Shown: one piece after another, positions 1-10,607 of the stretch
How positions within the stretch are numbered: the stretch's first letter is position 1
Layout of the letters: each line of letters opens with the position of its first letter
Source: Dama dama
Taxonomy: Eukaryota > Chordata > Mammalia > Artiodactyla > Cervidae
Direction: 5' to 3'
DNA: 64,000 nt
NCBI RefSeq assembly: GCF_033118175.1
Contig: NW_026870889.1
Coordinates: forward strand, 2,108,001-2,172,000
Translations under genes and position numbers: made by a program
Notes under the pieces: generated by a model
Seen by the model: the letters and a program-made list of their open reading frames with translations, nothing else
What the model was told of the DNA's origin: nothing
The model's database searches: none

Positions 1-419
1 GCACACGTCTGTTCCTGACCCCTGCACCGGCAGAGAGCTCGGGGGAGCCAGAGTCTGTCAGGCAGCTGCTGGGCTGGCCGCCTTTGTGGGAAGGGGCAGA
101 GCCGACCTAGGGGCAAGTTGGGCCTCTTGCTCTCCCTGCTGCCCTGAGGCTGCTGGGCCAAAGAGGTCTTGGGCATCCAGCCCTTTGCTTGTCCTTTCCC
201 TCTGACGAGGCCCTCTGAGCTCCAGCACCTTGCAGTGTGGAGACAGCCCCTGCCAGCAACCTCCTCTCCAAGGAGGCCTCAACCGAGACCTAGGACTAGG
301 GGAAAGGCACCAGCGGGGATGAGCCTGGGGAGGCGCCCGGGCATGTCTGGACCCAGTCCCCGCAGCCTGCCCCTTGGTGGGGCAGTACCCCCGGAGGCCA
401 GGAAGGTCTGGGAAAGGCT

Positions 420-458
420 GGCCAGGGGCAGGGGACCTGCTGGGTCCTGCCCCTGGCC
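420..458. repeat. 13-bp inverted repeat within the L unit (first copy; recurs in L monomers)
   Basis: Arms ggccaggggcagg (420-432) and cctgcccctggcc (446-458) are perfect reverse complements separated by 13 bases. The same arrangement recurs in type A L monomers. Type B monomers keep 12 bp of it. It could form a stable hairpin or cruciform, but no function is shown. Confidence 0.8.
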
Positions 459-851
459 TGTGGGGCCTCTGAGCACAACCGGCCCTCTCCCACTGGAAGA
501 CCTCCCCGGCTGCTTCCAAAGTCCTGTTTGCCAACACTCCCACCCGCTGTTCACGCCAGACTTGCACAATGCTCCCAAGCCCGGGAGAAAAGCGCTTCGG
601 GGTGGTGCTCTCTCCGGGCCCTTGCCCCTGAGCCTGGGGTCAAGGCATGGGGAACACACTCCCAGGCCAAGGCAGAACCACATGCCCACGTCTGTTCCTG
701 TCCCCTGCACCGGCAGAGAGCTTGGGGGAGCCAGAGTCTGTCAGGCAGCTGCTGGTTTGGCCGCCTGTGTGGGAAGGGGCAGAACCGACCTAGGGGCAAG
801 TTGGGCCTCTTGCTCTCCCTGCTGCCCTGAGGCTGCTGGGCCAAAGAGGTC

Positions 852-1534
852 TTGGGCATCCAGCCCCTTGCTGGTCCCTTCCCTCTGACGAGGCCCTCTG
901 AGCTCCAGCACCTTGCAGTGTGGAGACAGCCCCTGCCAGCAACCTCCTCTCCAAGGAGGGCTCAACCGAGGCCTAGGCCCAGGGGAAAGGCACCAGCGGG
1001 GATGAGCCAGTGGAGGCGCACGGGCATATCAGGACCCAGTCCCCGCAGCCTGCCCCTTGGTGGGGCAGTACCCCCGGAGGCCAGGAAGGTCTGGGCAAGG
1101 CTGGCCAGGGGCAGGGTCCCTGCTGGGTCCTGCCATTGGCCTGTGGGGCCTCTGAGCACAACCGGCCCTCTCCCACTGGAAGACCTCCCCGGCTGCCTCC
1201 AAAGGCCGGTTTGCCAACACTCCCGCCCGCTGTTCCCGCCAGGCACGCACAACGCTCCCAAGGCCAGGAGAAAAGCGCTTCGGGGTGTTGCTCTCTCCGG
1301 GACCTTGCCCCTGAGCCTGGGGTCCAGGCAGTGGGTCCACACTCCCAGACCAAGGCAGAACCACATGCACTCGTCTGTTCCTGACCCCTGCACCGGCAGA
1401 GAGCTCGGGGGAGCCAGAGTCTGTCAGGCAGCTGCTGGGTTGGCTGCCTGTGTGGGAAGGGGCAGAGCCGACCTAGGGGCAAGTTGGGCCTCTTGCTCTC
1501 CCTGCTGCCCTGAGGCTGCTGGGCCAAAGAGGTC
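852..1534. repeat. Representative complete L monomer (683 bp)
   Basis: This copy defines the long unit in the phase used throughout, starting at ttgggcatccag. Landmarks in order are a ccttgcagtgtggagac block, a gaggcctcaaccgaggcct block with two StuI-type AGGCCT sites, a self-complementary ggccaggggcagg...cctgcccctggcc segment, the 129-bp segment that becomes the S unit (from ggaagacc to gggccctt), an accacatgcac-cacgtctgttcctg block and a gacctaggggcaagttgggcc block. The length is 3 x 227 + 2, so a reading frame shifts at every monomer boundary, which argues against coding. No stop-free frame shows recognisable domain content. Confidence 0.93.
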
Positions 1535-2668
1535 TTGGGTATCCAGCCCCTTGCTGGTCCCTTCCCGCTGACGAGGCCCTCTGAGCTCCAGCACCTTGCA
1601 GTGTGGAGACAGCCCCTGCCAGCAACCTCCTCTCCAAGGAGGCATCAACCGAGGCCTATGCCCAGGGGAAAGGCACCAGCGGGGATGAGCCAGGGGAGGC
1701 GCCCGGGCATGTCTGGACCCAGTCCCCGCAGCCTGCCCCTTGGTGGGGCAGTACCCCCTGAGGCCAGGAAGGTCTGGGCAAGGCTGGCCAGGGGCAGGGG
1801 ACCTGCTGGGTCCTGCCCCTGGCCTGTGAGGCCTCTGAGCACAACCGGCCCTCTCGCACTGGAAGACCTCCACGGCTGCCTCCAAAATCCTGTTTGCAAA
1901 CACTCCAGCCCGCTGTTCACGCCAGGCTCACACAAAGCTCCCAAGCCCGGGAGAAAAGCGCTTCGGGGTGGTGCTCTCTCCGGGCCCTTGTCCCTGAGCC
2001 TGGGGGCAAGGCAGGGGGAACACACTCCCAGGCCAAGGCAGAACCACATGCCCACGTCTGTTCCTGTCCCCTGCACCGGCAGAGAGCTTGGGGGAGCCAG
2101 AGTCTGTCAGGCAGCTGCTGGGTTGGCCGCCTGTGTGGGAAGGGGCAGAGCCGCCCTAGGGGCAAGTTGGGCCTCTTGCTCTCCCTGCTGCCCTGAGGCT
2201 GCTGGGCCAAAGACGTCTTGGGCATCCAGCCCCTTACTGGTCCCTTCCCTCTGACGAGGCCCTCTGAGCTCCAGCACCTTGCAGTGTGGAGACAGCCCCT
2301 GCCAGCAACCTCCTCTCCAAGGAGGCCTCAACCGAGGCCTAGGCCCAGGGGAAAGGCACCAGCGGGGATGAGCCTGGGGAGGCGCCCGGGCATGTCTGGA
2401 CCCAGGCCCCGCAGCCTGCCCCTTGGTGGGGCAGTACCCCCGGAGGCCAGGAAGGTCTGGGCAAGGCTGGCCAGGGGCAGGGGCCCTGCTGCGTCCTGCC
2501 CCTGGCCTGTGGGTCCTCAGAGCACAACCGGCCCTCTCCCACTGGAAGACCTCCCCGGCTGCCTCCAAAGGCCGGTTTGCAAGCGCTCCCACCCACTGTT
2601 CCCAGCAGGCGTGCACAATGCTCCCAAGCCCGGGAGAAAAGCGCTTCAGGGTGGTGCTCTCTCCGGGC

Positions 2669-2694
2669 CCTTGCCCCTGAGCCTGGGGGCAAGG
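2669..2694. repeat. 9-bp inverted repeat at the right edge of the S segment
   Basis: Arms ccttgcccc (2669-2677) and ggggcaagg (2686-2694) are perfect complements with an 8-base loop. The left arm overlaps the gggccctt edge where S units are joined. It is present in L copies reading gggggcaagg and lost in those reading gggggccagg or gggtcaagg. Confidence 0.7.
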
Positions 2695-3233
2695 CAGGGT
2701 GTCCACACTCCCAGGACAAGGCAGAACCACATGCACACGTCTGATCTGCCCCCTGCACCGGCAGAGAGCTCGGGGGAGCCAGAGTCTGTCAGGCAGCTGC
2801 TGGGCTGGCCGCTTGTGTGGGAAGGGGCAGAGCCGACCTAGGGGCAAGTTGGGCCTCTTGCTCTCCCTGCTGCCCTGAGGCTGCTGGGCCAAAGACGTCT
2901 TGGGCATCCAGCCCCTTGCTGGTCCCTTCCCTCTGACGAGGCCCTCTGAGCTCCAGCACCTTGCAGTGTGGAGACAGCCCCTGCCAGCAACCTCCTCTCC
3001 AAGGAGGCCTCAACCGAGGCCTAGGCCCAGGGGAAAGGCACCAGCGGGGATGAGCCTGGGGAGGCGCCCGGGCATGTCTGGACCCAGTCCCCGCAGCCTG
3101 CCCCTTGGTGGGGCAGTACCCCCGGAGGCCAGGAAGGTCTGGGCAAGGCTGCCAGGGGCAGGGACACTGCTGGGTCCTGCCCCTGGCCTGTGGGGCGTCT
3201 GAGCACAACCGACACTCTCCCGCTGGAAGACCT

Positions 3234-3250
3234 GCCCGTCTGCCTCGAAA
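3234..3250 (-). promoter_or_regulatory. Candidate CENP-B box in L monomer 2900
   Basis: The plus strand reads gcccgtctgcctcgaaa. On the minus strand this fits nTTCGnnnnAnnCGGGn, the essential core of the mammalian CENP-B box, at all nine fixed positions. Outside the core it matches the full 17-bp consensus only in part. CENP-B binding is an inference from the motif and was not tested. The site is just inside the left edge of the segment that expands into S arrays. Confidence 0.5.
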
Positions 3251-5961
3251 GGCCGGTTTGCAAGCACTCCCGCCCGCTGTTCCCGCCAGGCACGCACAAT
3301 GCTCCCAAGCCCGGGAGAAAAGCGCTTCGGGGTGGTGCTCTCACCGGGCCCTTGCCCCTGAGCCTGGGGGCAAGGCAGGGGGAACACACTCCCAGGCCAA
3401 GGCAGAACGACATGCACACGTCTGTTCCTGCCCCCTACACCGGCAGAGAGCTCGGGGGAGCCAGAGACTGCCAGGCTGCTGCTGGGCTGGCCGCCTGTGT
3501 GGGACGGGGCAGAGCCGACCTAGGGGCAAATTGGGCCTCTTGCTCTCCCTGCTGCCCTGAGGCTGCTGGGTCAACGAGGTCTTGGGCATCCAGCCCTTTG
3601 CTGGTCCCTTCCCTCTGACGAGGCCCTCTGATCTCCAGCACCTTGCAGTGTGGAGACAGCCCCTGCCAGCAACCTCCTCTCCAAGGAGGCCTCAACCGAG
3701 GCCTAGGCCCAGGGGAAAGGCACCAGCGGGGATGAGCCTGGGGAGGCGCCCGGGCATGTCTGGACCCAGTCCCCGCAGCCGGCCCCTTGGTGGAGCAGTA
3801 CCCCCGGAGGCCAGGAAGGTCTGGGCAAGGCTGGCCAGGGTCAGGGGCCCTGCTGGGTCCTGCCCCTGGCCTGTGGGGCCTCTGAGCACAACCGGCCCTC
3901 TCCCAATGGAAGACCTCCCCGGCTGCCTTCAAAGGCCGGTTTGCAAGCACTCCCGCCCACTGTTCCCACCAAGCGCGCACAATTCTCCCAAGCCCGGGAG
4001 AAAAGCGCTTCGGGGTGGTGCTCTCTCCGGGCCCTTGCCCCTGAACCTGGGGGCCAGGCAGTTGGTCCACACTCGGAGACCAAGGCAGAACCACATGCAC
4101 ACGTCTGTTCCTGACCCCTGCACCGGCAGAGAGCTCGGGGGAGCCAGAGTCTGTCAGGCAGCTGCTGGGCTGGCCGCCTGTGTGGGAAGGGGCAGAGCCG
4201 ACCTAGGGGCAAGTTGGGCCTCTTCCTCTCCCTGCTGCCCTGAGGCTGCTGGGCCAAAGAGGTCTTGGGCATCCAGCCCTTTGCTGGTCCCTTCCCTCTG
4301 ATGAGGCCCTCTGAGCTCCAGCACCTTGCAGTGTGGAGACAGCCCCTGCCAGCAACCTCCTCTCCAAGGAGGCCTCAACCGAGGCCTAGGCCTAGGGGAA
4401 AGGCACCAGCGGGGATGAGCCTGGGGAGGCGCCCGGCCATGTCTGGACCCAGTCCCCGCAGCCTGCCCCTTGGTGGGGCAGTACCCGCGGAAGCCAGGAA
4501 GGTCTCGGCAAGGCTGCCAGGGGCAGGGACACTGCTGGGTCCTGCCCCTGGCCTGTTGGGCGTCTGAGCACAACCGGCACTCTCCCGCTGGAAGACCTCC
4601 CCGTCTGCCTCCAAAGTCCTGTTTGCAAGCACGCCCACCCGCTGTTCCCCCAGGCACGCACAATGCTCCCAAGCCCGGGAAAAAAGCGCTTCGGGGTGGT
4701 GCTCTCTCCGGGCCCTTGCCCCTGAGCCTGGGGCCAGGCAGGGGGAACACACTCCCAGGCCAAGGGAGAACGACATGCACACGTCTGTTCCTGCCCCCTA
4801 CACCGGCAGAGAGCTCGGGGGAGCCAGAGACTGCCAGGCTGCTGCTGGGCTGGCTGCCTGTGTGGGACGGGGCAGAGCCGACCTAGGGGCAAGTTGGGCC
4901 TCTTGCTCTCCCTGCTGCCCTGAGGCTGCTGGGTCAAAGAGGTCTTGGGCATCCAGCCCTTTGCTGGTGCCTTCCCTCTGACGAGGCCCTCTGAGCTCCA
5001 GCACCTTGCAGTGTGGAGACAGCCCCTGCCAGCAACCTCCTCTCCAAAGAGGCCTCAACCGAGGACTACACCCAGGGGAAAGGCACCAGCGGGGATGATC
5101 CTGGGGAGGCGCACGGACATGTCTGGACCCAGTCTCCGCAGCCTGCCCCTTGGTGGGGCAGTACCCCCGGAGGCAGGAAGGTCTGGGCAAGTCTGGCCAG
5201 GGGCAGGGGCCCTGCTGGGTCCTGACCCTGGCCTGTGGGGCCTCTGAGCACAACCGGCCCTCTCCCACTGGAAGACCTCCCCGGCTGCCTCCAAAGTCCT
5301 GTTTGCAAACACTCCCGCCCGCTGTTCACGTCAGGCTCGCACAATGCTCCCAAGCCCGGGAGAAAAGCACTTCGGAGTGGTGCTCTCTCCGGGCCCTTGC
5401 CGCTGAGCCTGGGGGCAAGGCAGGGGGAACACACTCCCAGGCCAAGGCAGAAACACATGCCCACGTCTGTTCCTGTCCCCTGCACCGGCAGAGAGCTTGG
5501 GGGAGCCAGAGTCTGTCAGGCAGGTGCTGGGCTGGCCGCCTGTGTGGGAAGTGGCAGAGCCGACCTAGGGGCAAGTTGGGCCTCTTGCCCTCGCTGCTGC
5601 CCTGAGGCTGCTGGGCCAAAGAGGTCTTGGGCATCCAACCCCTTGCTGGTCCCTTCCCTCTGACGAGGCCCTCTGAGCTCCAGCACCTTGCAGTGTGGAG
5701 ACAGCCCCTGCCAGCAACCTCCTCTCCAAGGAGGCCTAAAACGAGGCCTAGGCACAGGGGAAAGGCACCAGCGGGGATGAGCCTGGGGAGGCGCCCGGGC
5801 ATGTATGGACCCAGTCCCCGCAGCCTGCCCCTTGGTGGAGCAGTACCCCCGGAGGCGAGGAAGGTCTGGGAAAGGCTGTCCAGGGGCAGGGGACCTGCTG
5901 GGTCCTGCCCCTGGCCTGTGGGGCCTCTGAGCACAACCGGCCCTCTCCCACTGGAAGACGT

Positions 5962-5978
5962 CCCCGGCTGCCTCGAAA
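5962..5978 (-). promoter_or_regulatory. Candidate CENP-B box in L monomer 5627
   Basis: The plus strand reads ccccggctgcctcgaaa and fits the degenerate CENP-B core on the minus strand at all nine fixed positions. It differs from the standard L sequence at this point by one base (cctcgaa instead of cctccaa), so the complete core here rests on a single variant. Confidence 0.45.
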
Positions 5979-7999
5979 GGCCGGTTTGCAAGCACTCCCG
6001 CCCACTGTTCCAACCAAGGGCGCACAACGCTCCCAAGCCCGGGAAAAAATCGCCTCGGGGTGGTGCTCTCTCCGGGCCCTTTCCCCTGAGCCTGGGGGCC
6101 AGGAAGGGGGTCCACACTCCCAGGCCAAGGCAGAACGACATGCACACGTCTGTTCCTGCCCCATGCACCGGCAGAGAGCTCGGGGGAGCCAGAGTCTGTC
6201 AGGCAGCTGCTGGGCTGGCCGCCTGTGTGGGAAGGGGCAGAGCCGACCTAGGGGCAAGTTGGGCCTCTTGCTCTCCCTGCTGCCCTGAGGCTGCTGGGCC
6301 AAAGAGATCTTGGGCATCCAGCCCCTTGCTTGTCCCTTCACTCTGAGGAGGCCCTCTGAGCTCCAGCACCTTGCAGTGTGGAGACAGCCCCTGCCAGCAA
6401 CCTCCTCTCCAAGGAGGCCTCAACCGAGGCCTAGGACCAGGGGAAAGGCACCAGCGGGGATGAGCCTGGGGAGGCGCCCGGGCATGTCTGGACCCAGTCC
6501 CCGCAGCCTGCCCCTTGGTGGGGCAGTACCCCCGGAGGCCAGGAAGGTCTGGGCAAGGCTGGCCACAGGCAGGGGCCCTGCTGGGTCCTGCCCCTGGCCT
6601 GTGGGGCCTCTGAGCACAACCGGCCCTCTCCCACTGGAAGACTTCCCCGGCTGCCTCCAAAGGCCGGTTTGTCAACACTCCCGCCCGCTGTTCCCGCCAG
6701 GCACGCACAATTCTCCCAAGCCCGGGAGAAAAGCGCTTCGGGGTGTTGCTCTCTCCGGGCCCTTGCCCCTGAGTGTGGGCGCGAGGCAGTGGGACCACAC
6801 TCCCAGACCAACGCAGAACCACATGCACACGTCTGTCTCTGACCCCTGCACCGGCAGAGAGCTCGGGGGAGCCAGAGTCTGTCAGGCAGCTGCTGGGCTG
6901 GCCGCCTGTGTGGGAAGGGGCAGAGCCGACCTAGGGGCAAGTTGGGCCTCTTCCTCTCCCTGCTGCCCTGAGGCTGCTGGGCCAAAGACGTCTTGGGCAT
7001 CCAGCCCCTTGCTGGTCCCTTCCCTCTGACGAGGCCCTCTGAGCTCCAGCACCTTGCAGTGTGGAGACAGCCCCTGCCAGCAACCTCCTCTCCAAGGAGG
7101 CCTCAACCGAGGCCTAGGCCCAGGGGAAAGGCACCAGCGGGGATGAGCCTGGGGAGGCGCCCGGGCATGTCTGGACCCAGTCCCCGCAGCCTGCCCCTTG
7201 GTGGGGCAGTACCCCCGGAGGCCAGGAGGGTCTGGGCAAGGCTGCCAGGGGCAGGAACACTGCCAGGTCCTGCCCCTGGCCTGTGGGGCGTCTGAGCACA
7301 ACCGGCACTCTCCCGCTGGAAGACCTCCCCGGCTGCCTCCAAAGGCCGGTTTGCAAGCACTCCCGCCCGCTGTTCCCGCCAGGCACGCACAATGCTCCCA
7401 AGCCCGGGAGAAAAGCGCTTCGGGGTGGTGCTCTCTCCGGGCCCTTGCCCCTGAGCCTGGGGGCCAGGCAGGGGGAACACACTCCCAGGCCAAGGCAGAA
7501 CGACATGCACACGTCTGTTCCTGCCCCCTACACCGGCAGAGAGTTCGGGGGAGCCAGAGACTGCCAGGCTGCTGCTGGGCTGGCTGCCTGTGTGGGACGG
7601 GGTAGAGCCGACCTAGGGGCAAGTTGGGCCTCTTGCTCTCCCTGCTGCCCTGAGGCTGCTGGGTCAGAGAGGTCTTAGGCATCCAGCCCTTTGCTGGTCC
7701 TTTCCCTCTGACGAGGCCCTCTGAGCTCCAGCACCTTGCAGTGTGCAGACAGCCCCTGCCGGCAACCTCCTCTCCAAGGAGGCCTCAACCGAGGCCTAGG
7801 CCCAGGGGAAAGGCACCAGCGGGGATGAGCCTGGGGAGGCGCCCGGGCATGTCTGGACCCAGGCCCCGCAGCCTGCCCTTTGGTGGGGTAGTACCCCCGG
7901 AGGCCAGGAAGGTCTGGGCAAGGCTGCCAGAGGCAGGGACACTGCTGGGTCCTGCCCCTGGCCTGTGGGGCCTCTGAGAACAACTGGCACTCTCCCGCT

Positions 8000-10055
8000 G
8001 GAAGACCTCCCCGGTTGCCTCCAAAGGCTGGTTTGCAAGCACTCAATCCCGCTGTTCACGCCAGCTGCGCACAATGCTCCCAAGCCCGGGAGAAAAGCAT
8101 TTTGGGGTGGTGCTCACTCCGGGCTTTGGAAGACCTCCCCGGCTGCCTCCAAGGCCGGTTTGCAAGCACTTCTGCCTGCTGTTCCCGCCACCCGCGCACA
8201 ATGCTCCCAAGCCCGGGAGAAAAGCGTTTCGGGGTGGTGTTCTCTCTGGGCCCAAGAAAGACCTCCCGGGCTGCCCCCAAATGCCGGTTTGCAAGCACTC
8301 CCACTCGCTGTTCCCGCCATCCGTGCAAATGCTCCAAGCCCAGGAGAAAAGCCCTTCAGGGTGGTGCTCTCTCCCGGCCCTTGGAAGACCTCCCCGGCTG
8401 CCTCCAAAGGCCGGTTTGCAAGCACTCAATCCCGCTGTTCCCGCCAGCCGCGCACAATTCTCCCAAGCCCGGGAGAAAAGCGCTTCGGGGTGGTGCTCTC
8501 TCCCGGCCCTTGGAAGACCTCCCCGGCTGCCTCCAAAGGCTGGTTTTCAAGAACTCCCTCCCGCTGACCCGCCAGCCGCACACAATGCTCCCAAGCCCGG
8601 GAGAAAAGCATTTTGGGGTGGTCTCTCTCCGGGCCCTTGGAAGACTCCCCGGCTGCCTCTAAAGGCCGGTTTGCAAGCACTCATGTCCTCTGTTCCCGAC
8701 AGCCGCGAACAATGCTCCCAATTCCGTGAGAAAAGTGCTTCGGGATGGTGCTCTCTCCGGGCCCTTGGAAGACCTCCCAAGCTGCCTCCAAAGGCCGGTT
8801 TGCAAGCACTCCCGCCCGCTGTTCCCGCCAGCCTCGCACAATGCTCCCAAGCCCGGGAGAAAAGCGCTTCGGGGTGGTGTTCTCTCCGTGCCAATGGAGG
8901 ACCTCCCTGGCTGCCCCCAAAGGCCGGTTTGCAAGCACTCCCACTCGCTGTTCCCGCCAGCCACGCACAATCCTCCAAAACCCCGGAGAAAAGCGCTTCG
9001 GGGTGGTGTTCTCTCCGTGCCCATGGAAGACCTCCCGGGGTGCCCCCAAAGGCCGGTTTGGAAGCACTCCGACTCGGTGTTCCCGCCATCCGCGCACAAT
9101 GCTCCCAAGCCCGGGAGAAAAGCATTTTGGGGTGGTGCTCACACCGGGCCCTGGAAGACCTCCCCGGCTGCCTCCAAAGGACGGTTTTCAAGCACTCCTG
9201 CCTGCTGTTCCCGCCACCCGCGCACAATGCTCCCAAGCCCGGGAGAAAAGCGCTTCGGGGTGGTGCTCTCTACAGGCCCTTGGAAGACCTCCCCGGCTGC
9301 CTCCAAAGGCCCGTTTGCAAGGACTCCTTCCTGCTGTTCCCGCCAGCCACGCACAATGCTCCCAAGCCCGGGAGAAAAGCATTTTGGGGTGGTGCTCACT
9401 CCGGGCCCTTGGAAGACCTCCCCGGCTGCCTCCAAAGGCCAGTTTGCAAGCAGTCCTGCCTGCTGTTCCCGCCAGCCGCGCACAATGCTCCCAAGCCCGG
9501 GAGAAAAGCGCTTCGGGGTGGTGCTCTCTCCGGGCCCTTGGAAGACATCCCCGGCTGCCTCCAAAGGCCGGTTTGCAAGCACTCATGCCCGTTGTTCCCA
9601 CCAGCCGCGCACAATGCTCCCAAGCCCGGGAGAAAAGCATTTTGGGGTGGTGCTCACTCCGGGCCCTTGGAAGACCTCCCCGGCTGCCTCCAAAGGCCAG
9701 TTTGCAAGCAGTCCTGCCTGCTGTTCCCGCCAGCCGCGCACAATGTTCCCAAGCCCGGGAGAAAAGCGCTTCGGGGTGGTGCTCTCTCCAGGCCCTTGGA
9801 AGACCTCCCGGGCTGCCTCCAAAGGCCGGTTTGCAAGCATTCATGTCCGTTGTTCCCGACAGCCGCGCACAATGCTCCCAAGCCCGAGAGAAAAGCATTT
9901 TGGGGTGGTGATCAGTCCGGGCCCTTGGAAGACCTCCCCGGCTGCCTCCAAAGGACAGTTTGCAAGAACTCATGCCCGCTGTTCCCGCCAGGCACGCACA
10001 ATGCTCCCAAGCCCGGGAGAAAAGCGCTTCGGGGTGGTGCTCTCACCGGGCCCTT
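8000..10055. repeat. S array 1: about 16 tandem 129-bp units
   Basis: The interval is 2,056 bp, or 15.9 units of 129 bp. It sits inside the compound L monomer that starts at 7675 and ends at 10283. Units run ggaagacc...gggccctt. The left half is heterogeneous: units have lost single bases, as in gctgcctccaaggccgg, and some read gcccccaaatgcc. From about 9,100 to the end, units alternate strictly between aaaagcgcttcgggg and aaaagcattttgggg, forming a 258-bp dimer. Stop-free frames run through it on both strands because 129 is a multiple of three. They are not treated as genes. Confidence 0.94.
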
Positions 10056-10607
10056 GCCCCTGAGCCTGGGGGCACTGCAGGGGGAACACACTCCCAGGCC
10101 AAGGCAGAACCACATGCAAACGTCTGTTCCTGGTCCCTGCACCGGCAGAGAGCTCGGGGGAGCCAGAGTATGCCAGGCAGCTGCTGGGTTGGCGGCCTGT
10201 GTGGAAAGGGGCAGAGCCGACCTAGGGGCAAGTTGGGCCTCTTGCTCTCCCTGCTGCCCTGAGGCTGCTGGGCCAAAGAGGTCTTGGGCATCCAGCCCCT
10301 TGCTGGTCCCTTCCCTCTGATGAGGCCCTCTGAGCTCCAGCACCTTGCAGTGTGGAGACAGCCCCTGCCAGCAACCTCGTCTCCAAGGAGGCCTCAACCG
10401 AGGCCTAGGCCCAGGGGAAAGGCACCAGCGGGGATGAGCCTGGGGAGGCGCCCGGGCATGTCTGGACCCAGTCCCCGCAGCCTGCCCCTTGGTGGGGCAG
10501 TACCCCCGGAGGCCAGGAAGGTCTGGGCAAGGCTGCCAGGGGCAGGACACTGCTGGGTCCTGCCCCTGGCCTGTGGGGCGTCTGAGCACAACCGGCACTC
10601 TCCCGCT
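10056..10607. repeat. L spacer between S arrays 1 and 2
   Basis: This stretch is the right arm of compound monomer 1 plus the left arm of compound monomer 2, which starts at 10284. Its length of 552 bp is close to L minus one S segment (683 - 129 = 554). It carries the variants ggcactgcagggggaac and ccagagtatgccagg, shared with the equivalent spacer 1,970 bp downstream. It is type B (gctgccaggggcaggacac, with a further small deletion). No gene is seen. Confidence 0.93.

Larger units (their letters stand above)
1..7999. repeat. L-monomer run A (partial + 11 monomers + left arm of compound monomer 1)
   Basis: The run begins inside a monomer. Complete monomers start at 169, 852, 1535, 2218, 2900, 3582, 4265, 4945, 5627, 6310 and 6993, and the left arm of the first expanded monomer starts at 7675. 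Two haplotypes are mixed. Type A reads ggctggccaggggcagg with ggggcctctgagcac. Type B has a shortened gctgccaggggcagggacac and ggggcgtctgagcac followed by ggcactctcccgctgg (2900, 4265, 6993; the 7675 arm is a variant). The segment from 1 to about 780 carries the rare gccgcctttgtggg and cagacttgcac variants also seen near 30,706-31,485, so the two are recent relatives. No genes are seen. Confidence 0.94.

Noticed and set aside
169..888. 239-codon frame recurring once per L monomer
   Set aside because: It starts at a non-ATG codon at the anchor, overlaps the next monomer's copy in another frame, and L is not a multiple of three. It is low-complexity proline/arginine-rich with no domain.
2441..2520. 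G-quadruplex potential near ggccaggggcagggg
   Set aside because: Only three close G-runs are present. The fourth is too far away for a standard G4 pattern.
8695..8712. Second CENP-B-like site, cccgacagccgcgaac
   Set aside because: It fails the fixed A/T position of the core, so it is a one-mismatch site only.
8000..10055. CRISPR-like regular array of short repeats
   Set aside because: There is no repeat-spacer alternation. The whole 129 bp is conserved, and the sequence is eukaryotic satellite.
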